In this document: positions 1 to 9,000 of the stretch, in pieces
Position numbering within the stretch: the stretch's first letter is position 1
How the letters are laid out: the number at the start of each line of letters is the position of its first letter
Assembly (NCBI RefSeq): GCF_900109355.1
Contig: NZ_FOBF01000015.1
Span: 124,001-188,000, forward strand
DNA length: 64,000 bases
Origin: Nonomuraea pusilla
GTDB lineage: Bacteria; Actinomycetota; Actinomycetes; Streptosporangiales; Streptosporangiaceae
Direction of reading: 5' to 3'
The notes under the pieces: model-generated
The model's database searches: none
What the model was told of the DNA's origin: nothing
What the model saw: only the letters and a program-made list of their open reading frames with translations
Made by a program: the position numbers and the translations under genes

Positions 1-596
1 GCGTTCTCGCGCAGCGGGTGGGCGTTGGCGTGGCGGCGCAGCTCGGGTACGGCCTCGGCGTGGCGTCCCAGCAGGAGCGCGGCCTCGGCCCGGTACTCGA
101 CGGCGATGAGCTGGAGTTCGGCCAGCCTGGCGGCCTCGTCGGCGGCCCAGGGGCCGGAGAACCCGGCGTAGGCGGGCCCGCTCCACAGGCCGAGCGCCTC
201 GTTGAGCAGGGCGTGCGCGGCGGCGCCTTCGCGGCGCTTGAGCGCGGCGCCCGCCGTGTCGATCAGGCGGGGCAGCCGCCAGGCGTCCACGGCGTCGTCG
301 GGCAGGCGCAGGCGGTAGCCGGGCGGGGCGCTGACGAGCACGGTGGCGGGCGCGCGGGGCGGGCGGCCGGGTTCGAGGGCGCGGCGCAGGTTGGAGACGT
401 ACACCTGGAGCGCGGCCAGGGCCTTGGGCGGCGGCTGCCCCTGCCAGAGGTCCTCGATGAACCGGTCGGTGGACACGACCTGGCCGCCGGCGGCGACCAG
501 CCGGGCGAGGACGGACCGCTGCCGGGCCGACCCGAGGTCCACGGGCGTGCCGTCCATCACCGCGTGGAGCGGTCCAAGGATGTGGATGCCGAGCAT
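1..596 (-). CDS. SARP/BTAD-family transcriptional regulator (3' part outside the window)
   Basis: The reading frame starts at an ATG behind a strong AAGGAGGG site and runs off the left edge after 198 codons. The product begins MLGIHILGP. An OmpR-type winged helix follows at about residues 10-90, with GSARQRSVLARLVA, STDRFIEDLWQG and ALQVYVSNLRRALEP. A BTAD tetratricopeptide-like segment follows (EAVPELRRHANAHPLREN). This is the AfsR/DnrI/RedD architecture of activators found beside secondary-metabolite or stress genes. It starts 12 bases after the NlpC/P60 gene, so the two may be co-transcribed. Whether it carries an NB-ARC ATPase domain cannot be seen here. Confidence 0.88.
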   Translation of the reverse strand, partial: MLGIHILGPLHAVMDGTPVDLGSARQRSVLARLVAAGGQVVSTDRFIEDLWQGQPPPKALAALQVYVSNLRRALEPGRPPRAPATVLVSAPPGYRLRLPDDAVDAWRLPRLIDTAGAALKRREGAAAHALLNEALGLWSGPAYAGFSGPWAADEAARLAELQLIAVEYRAEAALLLGRHAEAVPELRRHANAHPLREN

Positions 597-608
597 GGAC
601 CCTCCTTT

Positions 609-1133
609 TCAGTATCGGTAGAAGCCGGCGAAGTCGGTTTTTCGCCGGATATCGTCAATGCGCACCAGGGCGCCGGTCTCGGGCGCGTTCATCATCCTGC
701 CGCCGCCGAGATAGATGCCTACATGGTGAGTTTTGATAGCTTCTTTTGTGATTTTTCCGAAGAAAACCAGGTCGCCGGGGAGCGCCCGGTCCACCCTGCG
801 CAGCCGCCGTACGTGGTCGTCGGTGTTGCCTGGCCCCAGGACGTCGCGGCCGTGCGCGAGGGCGTAGACCCAGCGCGTGAGGCCCGAGCAGTCGAGGCCC
901 CGGGTGTCGGCGGCCGGGCAGGGCGTGATGCGGCCCCGGTAGCCGGCGCAGGTGCCCTTGGACGGTCCGGGGTCCTCGGCGTGGCCGCCGCCCCACGAGT
1001 AGACGACGCCGAGCCGCTCGATCTCGTACGAGATGCGGACGATCCGCGGCTGCAGATACGTGATGGGCGCGGACGCCGCGGCGGCCAGCAGGACCAGCAC
1101 CGCCACCCCGACCGGCCACCGCTTCACCCTCAT
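609..1133 (-). CDS. NlpC/P60-family cell-wall endopeptidase, membrane-anchored or secreted
   Basis: About 174 residues. An N-terminal hydrophobic stretch (MRVKRWPVGVAVLVLLAAAAS) is a signal peptide or anchor. The NlpC/P60 fold follows: catalytic Cys in RGLDCSGLTRW, a DLVFFG strand, and the catalytic His in HHVGIYLGGGRMMNAP. The family cleaves D-gamma-glutamyl-meso-DAP bonds in peptidoglycan stem peptides. I chose the ATG at 1133 because GAGGGAG lies 11 bases upstream; a GTG at 1157 would add eight residues. It is followed closely by the SARP gene. Confidence 0.86.
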   Translation of the reverse strand: MRVKRWPVGVAVLVLLAAAASAPITYLQPRIVRISYEIERLGVVYSWGGGHAEDPGPSKGTCAGYRGRITPCPAADTRGLDCSGLTRWVYALAHGRDVLGPGNTDDHVRRLRRVDRALPGDLVFFGKITKEAIKTHHVGIYLGGGRMMNAPETGALVRIDDIRRKTDFAGFYRY

Positions 1134-1194
1134 GGCCCCGGTTGCTCCCTCGTTCACGGGAATGCCGGAACTGATCCTGCCTTACTGCGCTTTA

Positions 1195-2211
1195 TCACGC
1201 TTTAAGAGTCAGTTTCACCGAGCCAACCGTGAAACGCATGCCCACGGCGCCCTTGCCCTTCGGCTTCGTGGTGAACGTGAACGTGACCTTCCTGCCGCGC
1301 GGCAGCTCGCCGATCCTGCACCGGACGGCCGTGCCGCTGAACGTGCAGCCCGGAGCCCTGACCACCCGCTGGCCGCCGAACGCCCGGCCCGAGACCGTGA
1401 CGTCCGTGACCGGGTGCGGCCCGGTGTTGGAGACCGTGACGCGGTAGGTCGTCCTGCTCCTGGCCGCGCCCGCGACCGTGACCTCGGCCGGAGGGTTGGC
1501 CAGCTCCTTGAGCTGCGACTCGGAGCCGTTGAAGCTGTTCCCGCCGCCCACCAGGGGGCCCTTCTCCGCCGACTGCCAGAACGTGTGGGACGTCCAGCTC
1601 TTGGGGAGCTCGCCCGGTTCGCTCCCCCAGCGGGCCAGCCACAGCGGGTGCGCGGAGAAGGCGTCGGAGTCGCCCGTGCAGGTGCGCCACCAGCTCGTGG
1701 TCGTGTAGATGATCGCGTTCCTGCCGGTGCCCTGGCGGTACTTCTTCGTGAAGCCCTTGATCCAGGCGACCGTGTCCTCCGGGGACAGGTCGTAGCAGGT
1801 GTTCTTGCCGTTCTTGTCCTTGTACGGGTTGTCCTCCAGGTCGAGGACGCCCGGCAGGGTCTGCCCGTCGCGCAGCCAGGCGCCGCCGTTGCGCAGGAAG
1901 TGCTCCGCCTGCGCCGCGCCGTCGGACTCGTGCGGCTGGGCGAGGTGGTAGGCGCCGCGCAGCAGGCCCGCCCCCACGGCCCCGTCGAACTGGGAGGAGA
2001 AGCGCGGATTGACGTAGTCGGTGCCCTCGGTGGCGTGGACGAACGCGAACTTCCCACCCCCGGAGGCCACGGCCGCCCAGTCTATGTCGCCCGTCCAGTT
2101 GCTGACGTCCACGCCGGCGAGACCGGTGTCCGCGCCGGCCGCGCCGGCCCCCGCGTACGCCGCCCCGGACAGCCCGGCGAGCAGCACCGCGATCATCCCC
2201 AGTCGTTTCAC
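1195..2211 (-). CDS. Secreted GH25 lysozyme (N-acetylmuramidase) with C-terminal beta-sandwich domain
   Basis: The GTG start is in frame, behind GAGGAT, and opens a clear signal peptide (VKRLGMIAVLLAGLSGAAYA). The GH25 domain spans roughly residues 25-230: DVSNWTGDIDW, FAFVHATEGTDYVNPRF, GAYHLAQP, and the acidic pair in VLDLEDNPY used by GH25 muramidases. The last 100 residues (VTVSNTGPHPVTDVTVSG) look like a CARDB/DUF11-type beta-sandwich. The enzyme would hydrolyse MurNAc-GlcNAc bonds outside the cell. An ATG at 2301 would add 30 unlikely residues before the signal peptide. A hairpin lies in the leader at 2239-2259. Confidence 0.9.
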   Translation of the reverse strand: MKRLGMIAVLLAGLSGAAYAGAGAAGADTGLAGVDVSNWTGDIDWAAVASGGGKFAFVHATEGTDYVNPRFSSQFDGAVGAGLLRGAYHLAQPHESDGAAQAEHFLRNGGAWLRDGQTLPGVLDLEDNPYKDKNGKNTCYDLSPEDTVAWIKGFTKKYRQGTGRNAIIYTTTSWWRTCTGDSDAFSAHPLWLARWGSEPGELPKSWTSHTFWQSAEKGPLVGGGNSFNGSESQLKELANPPAEVTVAGAARSRTTYRVTVSNTGPHPVTDVTVSGRAFGGQRVVRAPGCTFSGTAVRCRIGELPRGRKVTFTFTTKPKGKGAVGMRFTVGSVKLTLKA

Positions 2212-2568
2212 GCCGGAGATCCTCGCGGATATTCCCGCAATTCCGCAAGCCGCGGAATTACCGCTATTCATCGGCGCCGGGACCGATTTCTCTTCGCTCA
2301 CGCACCCTCACGGAGAGTTCTGCGGGAACGGCCCGTCACCGGCCGCGCCGAAATTCCCCCGCCGGCGGGCCGAAGGAGCATTTCAGAGCCCGGAAAACGA
2401 TTCCGCGCAGCCACGCTCCCCACGTGATGTCCTCGCAGGTCAGAGCGTTTTGTGAAACGTGCGTTCGCGTTTGCCAAGCGGGCTTTCCCCTGCTCAGACT
2501 GGACCCGATCCTCATCCCGAACCGCCCCCGACCAGGGGCCATGTCGCCATGCCCAAGAGGAGTTCCAC
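2212..2568. other. Divergent intergenic region between GH25 lysozyme and DrrA-like gene
   Basis: No convincing coding frame is present. It holds a perfect 8-bp stem with a 5-base loop at 2239-2259 (AATTCCGC/GCGGAATT), 28 bases before the lysozyme start. A small inverted repeat (CGTTT-TGTG-AAACG) lies at 2446-2459 and could be an operator. Promoters for both flanking genes must lie here, but I cannot place -10/-35 boxes with confidence. Confidence 0.6.
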
Positions 2569-3510
2569 ATGATCAGCACGCGGGGCCTGACCCGGGTGTT
2601 CACCGTCAAGAAGGAGACCGTCGAGGCCGTACGCGGCATCGACCTCGACGTCGAGGCCGGACAGCTCGTGGCCTTCCTCGGCCCGAACGGCGCGGGCAAG
2701 TCCACGACCCTGCGCATGCTCACGACCCTGCTCCCGCCCACCTCGGGCACCGCGACCGTCGCCGGCCACGACGTGGCGCGCGACCCCGGCGGCGTGCGCG
2801 CCCGCATCGGCTACGTCGGGCAGAAGAACAGCGCCGGCGAGAACCACCGCGTCCGCGACGAGCTCGTCACCCAGGGCCGCTGCTACGGCCTGTCGCACCG
2901 GGAGGCGGCCGGCCGCGCCGACGAGCTGCTCGACCTGCTCGACCTCGCCCCGCTCGCCACCCGCACCCCGGCGACGCTGTCCGGCGGCCAGCGCCGCCGC
3001 CTCGACATCGCGCTCGGCCTCGTCCACCGGCCCGCCCTGCTCTTCCTGGACGAGCCCTCCACCGGGCTCGACCCGAAGAGCCGCGCCGAGATCTGGGGCC
3101 ACATCCTCGCCCTCAGGCAGGTGTACGGCACGACGCTCTTCCTCACCACCCACTACCTGGAGGAGGCCGACACCATGGCCGAACGGGTGGTGATCATCGA
3201 CGGCGGCCGGATCATCGCCGACGGCACCGCCGGGGAGCTCAAGAACGACCTCGCCGGCGACCACATCACCATCACCACCGCCACCGAGCAGGACGCGCGG
3301 GCCGCCGTCCGCGTCGGCGGCGGCGCCGCCGAGGGCGTGACGGTCCGCCTGCGGGTGGCCAACGCCGCCGCCGCGCTCCCCGAGTACCTGCGGACGCTGG
3401 AGTCCGCCGGCGTCAAGGCCCTCACGGCCGAGACGTCCCGCCCCACCCTCGACGACGTGTTCCTCACCCTCACCGGGAGAAGCCTCACCGATGACGACCT
3501 TCCTGCGTGA
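2569..3510 (+). CDS. ABC transporter ATP-binding protein, DrrA-like (antibiotic/drug export type)
   Basis: 313 residues. Walker A GPNGAGKST, Q-loop IGYVGQKNS, signature LSGGQRRRLDIALGL, Walker B LLFLDEPSTGLDP and H-loop THYLEEAD are all intact. The C-terminal extension of about 90 residues is typical of DrrA/CcmA-like ATPases that pair with one ABC-2 permease. The ATG at 2569 follows AAGAGGAG; an upstream in-frame start at 2452 would add 39 basic residues unlike the family. It overlaps the permease by 20 bases. The substrate is unknown; daunorubicin-type export or self-resistance is only the family precedent. Confidence 0.92.
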   Translation: MISTRGLTRVFTVKKETVEAVRGIDLDVEAGQLVAFLGPNGAGKSTTLRMLTTLLPPTSGTATVAGHDVARDPGGVRARIGYVGQKNSAGENHRVRDELVTQGRCYGLSHREAAGRADELLDLLDLAPLATRTPATLSGGQRRRLDIALGLVHRPALLFLDEPSTGLDPKSRAEIWGHILALRQVYGTTLFLTTHYLEEADTMAERVVIIDGGRIIADGTAGELKNDLAGDHITITTATEQDARAAVRVGGGAAEGVTVRLRVANAAAALPEYLRTLESAGVKALTAETSRPTLDDVFLTLTGRSLTDDDLPA

Positions 3511-4240
3511 CACCGTCACCGTCTTCTCGCGCGAGCTCGCGCCCGTGCTGCGGCAGCCCGTCGGCCTGCTGATCGAGATGGGCCAGCCGCTGCTGTTCCT
3601 GTTCCTGTTCGGGGTGCTGCTCGACGGCGCCGTCGGCTCGTCGTGGCAGTGGTTCGTGCCCGGCATCCTGGTCATGATGTGCCTGACCGGCCCCATGAGC
3701 GCGGGCTACACGCTGCTGGTGGAGCTGATCGGCGGCTCGATGGAACGGCTGCTCGTCACCCCGCTGAACCGGACCGCGATGCTCGTCGGCAGGACCATGA
3801 AGGCCCTCGTGACGTTCCTCGTCCAGGCCGTGCTGATCATCGTGCTGGCGCTGCCGCTCGGCTTCGAGCTGCACGCCGCTGGCGTGCTCGCGGGGCTGGC
3901 CCAGCTCATGGCGCTCGGCGTCGGGCTCGGCGCGCTGTCGTTCGCGCTGGCGGTCAAGTCGGCGCCGGACGGCACGCTGTTCTACATCGTCAGCCAGTCC
4001 GTCCTGTTCCCCCTGCTGCTCCTGTCGGGCGTGCTGCTCCCCCTCGACTCGGCCCCCGGCTGGCTGGACGTCCTCGGCCACGTCAACCCCGTCACCTATG
4101 TCGTCGAGGCCCAGCGGGCCCTGTTCTCCGGCGACCTCACCGCCCCGTCCGTGCTGTACGGCACCGTCGCCGCCTGCCTGGTGGCCGCCGCCGGCCTGTA
4201 CACCGGCAACGCCGCCATGCGCAGGGGAGTCACCGCCTGA
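3491..4240 (+). CDS. ABC-2 type permease, DrrB-like
   Basis: 249 residues with about six hydrophobic segments, including the ABC-2 loop motif YTLLVELIGGSMERLLVTPL. A late segment (SQSVLFPLLLLSGVLLPL) and the HVNPVTYVVEAQRALFSGD motif are characteristic of DrrB/NodJ permeases. It overlaps the end of the ATPase gene, so the two are translationally coupled and form one exporter. It ends 15 bases before a convergent gene. Confidence 0.91.
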   Translation: MTTFLRDTVTVFSRELAPVLRQPVGLLIEMGQPLLFLFLFGVLLDGAVGSSWQWFVPGILVMMCLTGPMSAGYTLLVELIGGSMERLLVTPLNRTAMLVGRTMKALVTFLVQAVLIIVLALPLGFELHAAGVLAGLAQLMALGVGLGALSFALAVKSAPDGTLFYIVSQSVLFPLLLLSGVLLPLDSAPGWLDVLGHVNPVTYVVEAQRALFSGDLTAPSVLYGTVAACLVAAAGLYTGNAAMRRGVTA

Positions 4241-4255
4241 CCGCCGCCGCGCCCG

Positions 4256-4903
4256 CTAGAGCGTGCGGGCGTGCTCCAGGTCGGGGCCGCGGTAGAACCG
4301 CTCCGGGATCGTGGCCAGCGTGGACGGGTGCACCTGCGGGCCGAGCCCGTACAGCTTCTGGAAGCTCATGATCAGGGGACGCCAGGCGTCGGGGTCGATG
4401 TGGTCGTCCGTGCCGGGCGTGCGGACGGCCTCGTGCGCCCAGACGCGCTGCACCCGCACCTCGAACGCCTGCGTCCCGCCGTCGCCGATGGGGTGCACGG
4501 CCTCCACCACGGCCTCCATGGCCACCGGGCACTCCGCCGCGCGCGGCGGCTTCACCGTCTCGGACGGCGTCGGGGTGAGCCCCGCCCGTCCGAACTTGTC
4601 CTGGACGTACCGGTAGCCCCGCTCGTGCTTGCGCTCCGGCACCGGGTTCGACCCGGTGGTGAGCGCCAGGCGGTCCACGGCGGGGGCGAGCGCGTCCGAC
4701 GGCAGGTTGAGCACGCACTCGCGGGTCCTGATCAGGTTCTGCGCCGTCTTCGACCGCGCGCCGAGCCCCAGCATCGCGCGCCAGCCCAGCCAGAACGCCG
4801 ACGACATGGGCGCGAGGTTGGGCGTGCCGTCCTCGTTGAGCGTGGAGAGGAGGACGACGGGAGTGCCGAAGTAGAGGATGTTCGGTTGGATCCGGGTGTG
4901 CAT
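4256..4903 (-). CDS. Flavin reductase-like FMN-binding split-barrel protein
   Basis: 215 residues. The N-terminal half (GTPVVLLSTLNEDGTPNLAP, SSAFWLGWRAMLGLG, TAQNLIRTRECVLNLPSD) matches the flavin reductase-like/FMN-binding split-barrel fold. The family holds FMN and serves as a reductase partner or an uncharacterised flavoprotein. The ATG at 4903 places the MHTRIQPNILYFGTPV strand at the start; an upstream ATG (4987) adds 28 low-complexity residues and was not chosen. It stands alone, convergent with the exporter, and no partner monooxygenase is adjacent. Confidence 0.8.
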   Translation of the reverse strand: MHTRIQPNILYFGTPVVLLSTLNEDGTPNLAPMSSAFWLGWRAMLGLGARSKTAQNLIRTRECVLNLPSDALAPAVDRLALTTGSNPVPERKHERGYRYVQDKFGRAGLTPTPSETVKPPRAAECPVAMEAVVEAVHPIGDGGTQAFEVRVQRVWAHEAVRTPGTDDHIDPDAWRPLIMSFQKLYGLGPQVHPSTLATIPERFYRGPDLEHARTL

Positions 4904-4955
4904 GCCCCAACTGTGCCGCCTGCCCGCCCCCGGCCACCGGCGCCCATCGGACCTG

Positions 4956-5222
4956 TCATTCCACCAGGCCGGCCCGCCGGCGCCCACGCCGGAGACCCTG
5001 GACGTTCATGGCGACGATGCCGGTCCACCCCACCACCATCGCCAGCCGTCCCACCCACCAGGCCGACCCGAGCTCCCAGCCGAACAGCAGCTCGAACCCG
5101 CCCCACGGCGTCCCGGACAATAGCCCCAGCGTGTGCGTCAGGATGACGTACGCCCCGAAGACGATGAAGACCATGTTGAACCAGCGCGGTAAACGGGTGG
5201 TTCCCACCGTTCGCCCCCTCAT
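4956..5222 (-). CDS. Small two-helix membrane protein of unknown function
   Basis: 88 residues. After a basic start (MRGRTVGTTRLPRW) come two hydrophobic helices: FNMVFIVFGAYVILTHTLGL, then WWVGRLAMVVGWTGIVAMN. The tail is arginine-rich (GLRRGRRRAGLVE). I do not recognise the family. The ATG at 5222 is the first start after the upstream stop region. It lies between the flavin-reductase-like gene and the broken S26 peptidase on the same strand. Confidence 0.65.
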   Translation of the reverse strand: MRGRTVGTTRLPRWFNMVFIVFGAYVILTHTLGLLSGTPWGGFELLFGWELGSAWWVGRLAMVVGWTGIVAMNVQGLRRGRRRAGLVE

Positions 5223-5268
5223 GCCGTGACTATGACACAGCGCGCGCTTCGCACACAGCCCCCTGAGG

Positions 5269-5735
5269 TCAGCGGTTCTGGCCGACCGGGCGTAGCACCA
5301 CGCCCAGCAGGCGGTCCGCGCGGAGGTAGCCGGACTGGCGGGAGTCGAACGGAGGTAGCCGGACTGGCGGGAGTCGAACGAGCGGGCTGGGTTGTCGCCC
5401 AGGACGACGAGGTGGCCGGGCGGCACGCTCATGCCGGGCGCGCCGCGCAGCGCGGGCACGGTGTCGCGCGGGATCGGGTCGCCCGGCGCGGCGGCGACCC
5501 GCTTGACGATCCACCGGGGCCCGCCGGGGTCTCGTCCGCGCCCATCCCGGTGAGCACGACGACCTGCCCGGCGCGCAGCGCGCCCGGCTCCGCCCGCCTG
5601 ACGAGCAGGCGCTCGCCCGGCCGGTACGTCGGCAGCATGCTCTCCCCCCTGCACGGTCACCACCACGTACCGGCGGCGCAGCAGCAGGGAGACCACGAGC
5701 ACGCCGGCGAGCAGGACGGCGAGCGCGGCGGTCAT
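5269..5735 (-). pseudogene. S26-family signal peptidase, disrupted by two single-base indels and a 29-bp tandem duplication
   Basis: The pieces sit in different frames and together rebuild one protein of about 145 residues. First comes an N-terminal membrane anchor (MTAALAVLLAGVLVVSLLLR). Next is the Ser box (QGESMLPTYRPGERLLVRR), then the Lys box (WIVKRVAAAPGDPI), then box E (GHLVVLGDNPARSFDSRQSG), and the end VVLRPVGQNR. One extra G in the run at 5644-5649 separates anchor and Ser box. One missing C near 5519-5522 separates Ser and Lys boxes. The duplication at 5321-5378 shifts the tail. The ATG overlaps the stop of the preceding fragment (ATGA). It is a real remnant or a mis-assembled intact gene. 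Confidence 0.75.
5321..5378. repeat. Perfect 29-bp tandem duplication inside the S26 peptidase gene
   Basis: Two identical 29-base units lie head to tail (5321-5349 and 5350-5378). Because 29 is not a multiple of three, the second copy shifts the frame of the box E/C-terminal part of the signal peptidase. Removing one copy restores GDNPARSFDSRQSGYLRADR. Confidence 0.95.
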
Positions 5736-5923
5736 CCCGGCACCCCCGTGGCGGGCACGTCTGCGCGGCCGGCCTCCTGGCCCGGTCGGGCGGCAGCGCG
5801 GCCAGGCTCGCCGCCCAGCTCCTCGGCGAGCGTCCTGCGCACCCGGGCGAAGCGCGCCAGCGCCTCGGCGGTGCGTCCCCACGCGTCCTCCCTGTGCGGG
5901 CCGGCGCGCGCCTCCGCCGTCAT
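5732..5923 (-). pseudogene. Possible remnant of a BTAD-domain regulator
   Basis: A 63-codon frame whose middle (GRTAEALARFARVRRTLAEE, then LGGEPG) resembles the helical end of BTAD domains, usually written AEALRAYERLRRVLAEELG. The rest is low-complexity. It ends in an ATGA overlap with the S26 gene. I see no DNA-binding domain, so this is either the worn 3' end of a SARP gene or an uncharacterised small ORF. Confidence 0.35.
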
Positions 5924-5944
5924 CGGCTCACAGCTGCTCGCCGA

Positions 5945-6011
5945 GGCGACGTAGTCGCCTTACGGGAAGACCTCCGTGCGGAGGAGCTGAGGCCCCCGCC
6001 CCGGAGGTCTT
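5945..6011 (-). terminator. Tandem stem-loops downstream of the GH84 gene
   Basis: Two inverted repeats follow the GH84 stop codon. One is AAGACCTCCG (5967-5976) paired with CGGAGGTCTT (6002-6011), a 10-bp stem. The other is GGCGAC-GTA-GTCGCC (5945-5959), a 6-bp stem with a 3-base loop. There is no U tract, as is common in actinomycete terminators. Confidence 0.6.
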
Positions 6012-6025
6012 ACCGGGATCGAGGT

Positions 6026-9000
6026 TCACGCCTTGGCGACCGTGTGGACCTCCACCTCCCACAGCGAGTAGCCCCACGTCAGCGCTCGTTCGACGCCCTG
6101 CACCCGCAGGTGACGGGTGGAGTTGGCCTGGTCGATCCACACCTCGTCCACGCCGCCGTCGCCGTCGGCCACCACCGCCAGCGGAGCCCAGGTGCGGCCG
6201 TCGGCCGACGACTCCAGCCGGTAGGCCTTGCCGTACGCGGCCTCCCAGCGCAGCACCACCTTGCCCACGTCCACCGCGGAGCCGAGGTCCACCGTCAGCC
6301 ACTCGGCGTCGGCGTAGCCTGACGACCACCGGGTGGCCAGGTCGCCGTCCACCGCGTTGCCCGCCGCGAACGCGGTGCCGCCCTCGACGCTGGAGGCCGT
6401 GACCGGCCGCCCCTTCGCGAGGTTGGCCTCGGCCACCGCCCGGTGGGCCTTGACCGCGACCGCGGCCGTCACGCCGGCGAAGGAGATCTCCAGCGTGCCG
6501 GAACCTGTAGGCGTGAAGGCGACGGGCACGTTGAGCTCGCCGCCGCGCGGCAGCGTCGCCTCGCGGTCGGCCGGGAGCTTCCACCCGGCCGGGCCCTTGA
6601 CCGACAGCGTGCCGGTGACGGCGGCGGCCCGCGTGCTCGTGGCGCTGAGCGTGAGCGTCGCCTCCTCCCCGGCCGCGGTGTCCAGCGCGGCGGGATCGAC
6701 CGAGAGCACCGCCGCCGGCACGTCGCCGTACCTGGGCACGATCTCGGTGATCTTCGGCGCGGCGCTCCCGGCCGTCCAGGCCAGCCTGATCGCGTCGGCG
6801 GTCACGTCGGCGACGTCGAGTTCCGTGTACGGCCCGGTCAGTCCGCCCACCGGCTGCCACTGGCCTGCGGTCCTGACCTGGACCTCGGCCTCGCCGGTTC
6901 CGACGACGATCACCCGGTCGATCAGGCGCTGCCTGGAGAGCGTCACCTGCAGGGCGTCGCCGGCGGCCGGAGCGCCGGAGGCGGTCCAGGCGGTGCCGAG
7001 GTCGCCGTCGGCCGCCGCCCGCGGGTTCGCGCCCGCCGGGCCGCCGCTGACGGTGAGCCGGGTGACGTCGTCACCGACGGCGGTCACCTGGAACTCCCGC
7101 ACCACGAGCCAGTAGTCGTTGCCGCCGGTCGCGCGGTATCGGACGTAGCGGGCGCGCGTCCCGTCCGGGGCCGTGGCCTTGACCTCGGCGGTGGTGCCCG
7201 TGGCGAGCCTCGTCCAGGCGACGCCGTCGGCCGAGTACTCCAGGACTCCGGCGTGGATGAAGTCGTCGGGGCTGCTCGGCTTGCCCATGAGCACGGCCAC
7301 GTCGCCGATGGGCGTCGTCGCACCGAGGTCGACGGTCACCGCGTCACCGGCCCCTGGGGCGGCGTTGCTCCAGTAGAAGGTGCCGGGGTCGCCGTCCACC
7401 ATGCGGTCGGGGGTGTTGTCGGCGTAGGTCCCCAGCGTGCTGGAGGCGGCCGCCCGGCCGGCGACCACGCCGATCCAGCGGTCCAGCTCGCCGAGGGCCT
7501 GGGTGACGAAGCGGTCGAGGACGCCGTCGCCGACGCGGGGGAACGTCGTGGAGTGCGGGGCCCGCGCGTCGCGGATGGCCTTGGCCGCCGTGACGAGGTC
7601 GAGCGCGTCCCGCCGCGCCCCGACCGCGGCGGCGCCGTCGCCCGACCTGACCGCGTCCAGCACGTCGAGGGCCTTGAGCACGGCCTTGGCCCACAGGCCG
7701 GTGGCGTCCAGCCAGGACCGGGCCTCGTCCAGGAACGCCTGGTCCTTCACCCCGGCGGCGATGACGGCGGGGGCGGCGAGCAGGCGTTCGGCACGGGCGC
7801 GCAGCGTCGTGGGCTTCCCGGCACGCCAGGCGGGCCAGAACTCCTCGACCTCGGCGGCCAGCACCGGGGCCTGCTCGTGGTGGACGGTGCCGTCGTAGCT
7901 GCTCAGGTCGGCCACGTCGCGCAGCGCGGAGACGACCTCCTCCGAGCCGGAGGCCACCTCGTCCAGGGCGCGGAGCCAGGACGCCTCGGCGTCGTAGACC
8001 CGGTCGTTCCACCCGAAGTCGGCGAAGGAGTACAGCGCGATCTCGCTGACCGCGGCCTGGTTCATGGGGTTGGAGACGATCCCCGCCAGGTGCTCGGACA
8101 GTCCGGGCTCGCGCCCCGCGTAGTCGGCCAGGTGCAGGCGGCCCGGGTTGTAGTCGTTGACCGGGTAGTTGTCCCAGACGAGGATCTCGTGGCCGAAGAC
8201 CTGCCTGGCCCTGGCCGCCTGAGCCTTGGTGATCGTCGCGGGGACGACGCCCATGCCGGTCCAGTGCACGACGACCTTCTGGTCGAGGACCTCGCGCAGC
8301 GCCTTCTTGTACGGCGACTCCGAGGCGTCGTAGTACTCGGTGGGCACCATCTGCAGCGGCGCCACGTCGCCCTTGGCCGTGGCCCACGCCTGGGCGGCGT
8401 TGATCACCTCGCTCTGGGCCCGCCCGGCTCCGGCCCCGCCCGGGCTGCCGTACCTGGCCCGGTCGCCCTCGCAGTTCCAGCGGCCGGCGTCGATGTCGTC
8501 CATCGGGATGGTGAACGAGCGCCCGCCGAGCGCGTACACGGCCTCGAACTTGGCCAGCAGCGCCTGCACGTCCTGCGGGCTGGTGTAGCAGATCGACAGG
8601 CCAGGCGACAGGGCGAAGGTGAAGTCGACGTGGTTCTCGCGAGCGCGGGCGATCAGCTCTCCGAGCTGCGCGAGCTTGTCCGGCGGATACGGTTCGCGCC
8701 ACCTGTCCCGGTGGTAGGGGTCGTCCTTGGGCGCGTACTCGTAGGTGTTCATCTTGTGTCCGCCGAGGTAGTTCAGGTGGTCCAGGCGGTCCTGGTGCGA
8801 CCAGGGGGTGCCGTAGAAGCCCTCGATGGAGCCGCGGTAGCGCATGGCGGGCCAGTCGCGCACCTCCACGCCCGGCATCCGGTCGGCGCCCTGGCGGTGC
8901 TCGACGAGCTGCCGCAGGGAGAGGGCGGCGTAGTAGGTGCCGTCGGCGTCGGCGCCGTCGAGCACGATGACCTTGTGCCCGCCGCTGTGCCCGGCCGCGA

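Noticed and set aside
1..2211. SARP regulator plus exporter as an antibiotic cluster edge
   Set aside because: No biosynthetic enzymes are visible; the neighbours are wall hydrolases and the left side is outside the window.
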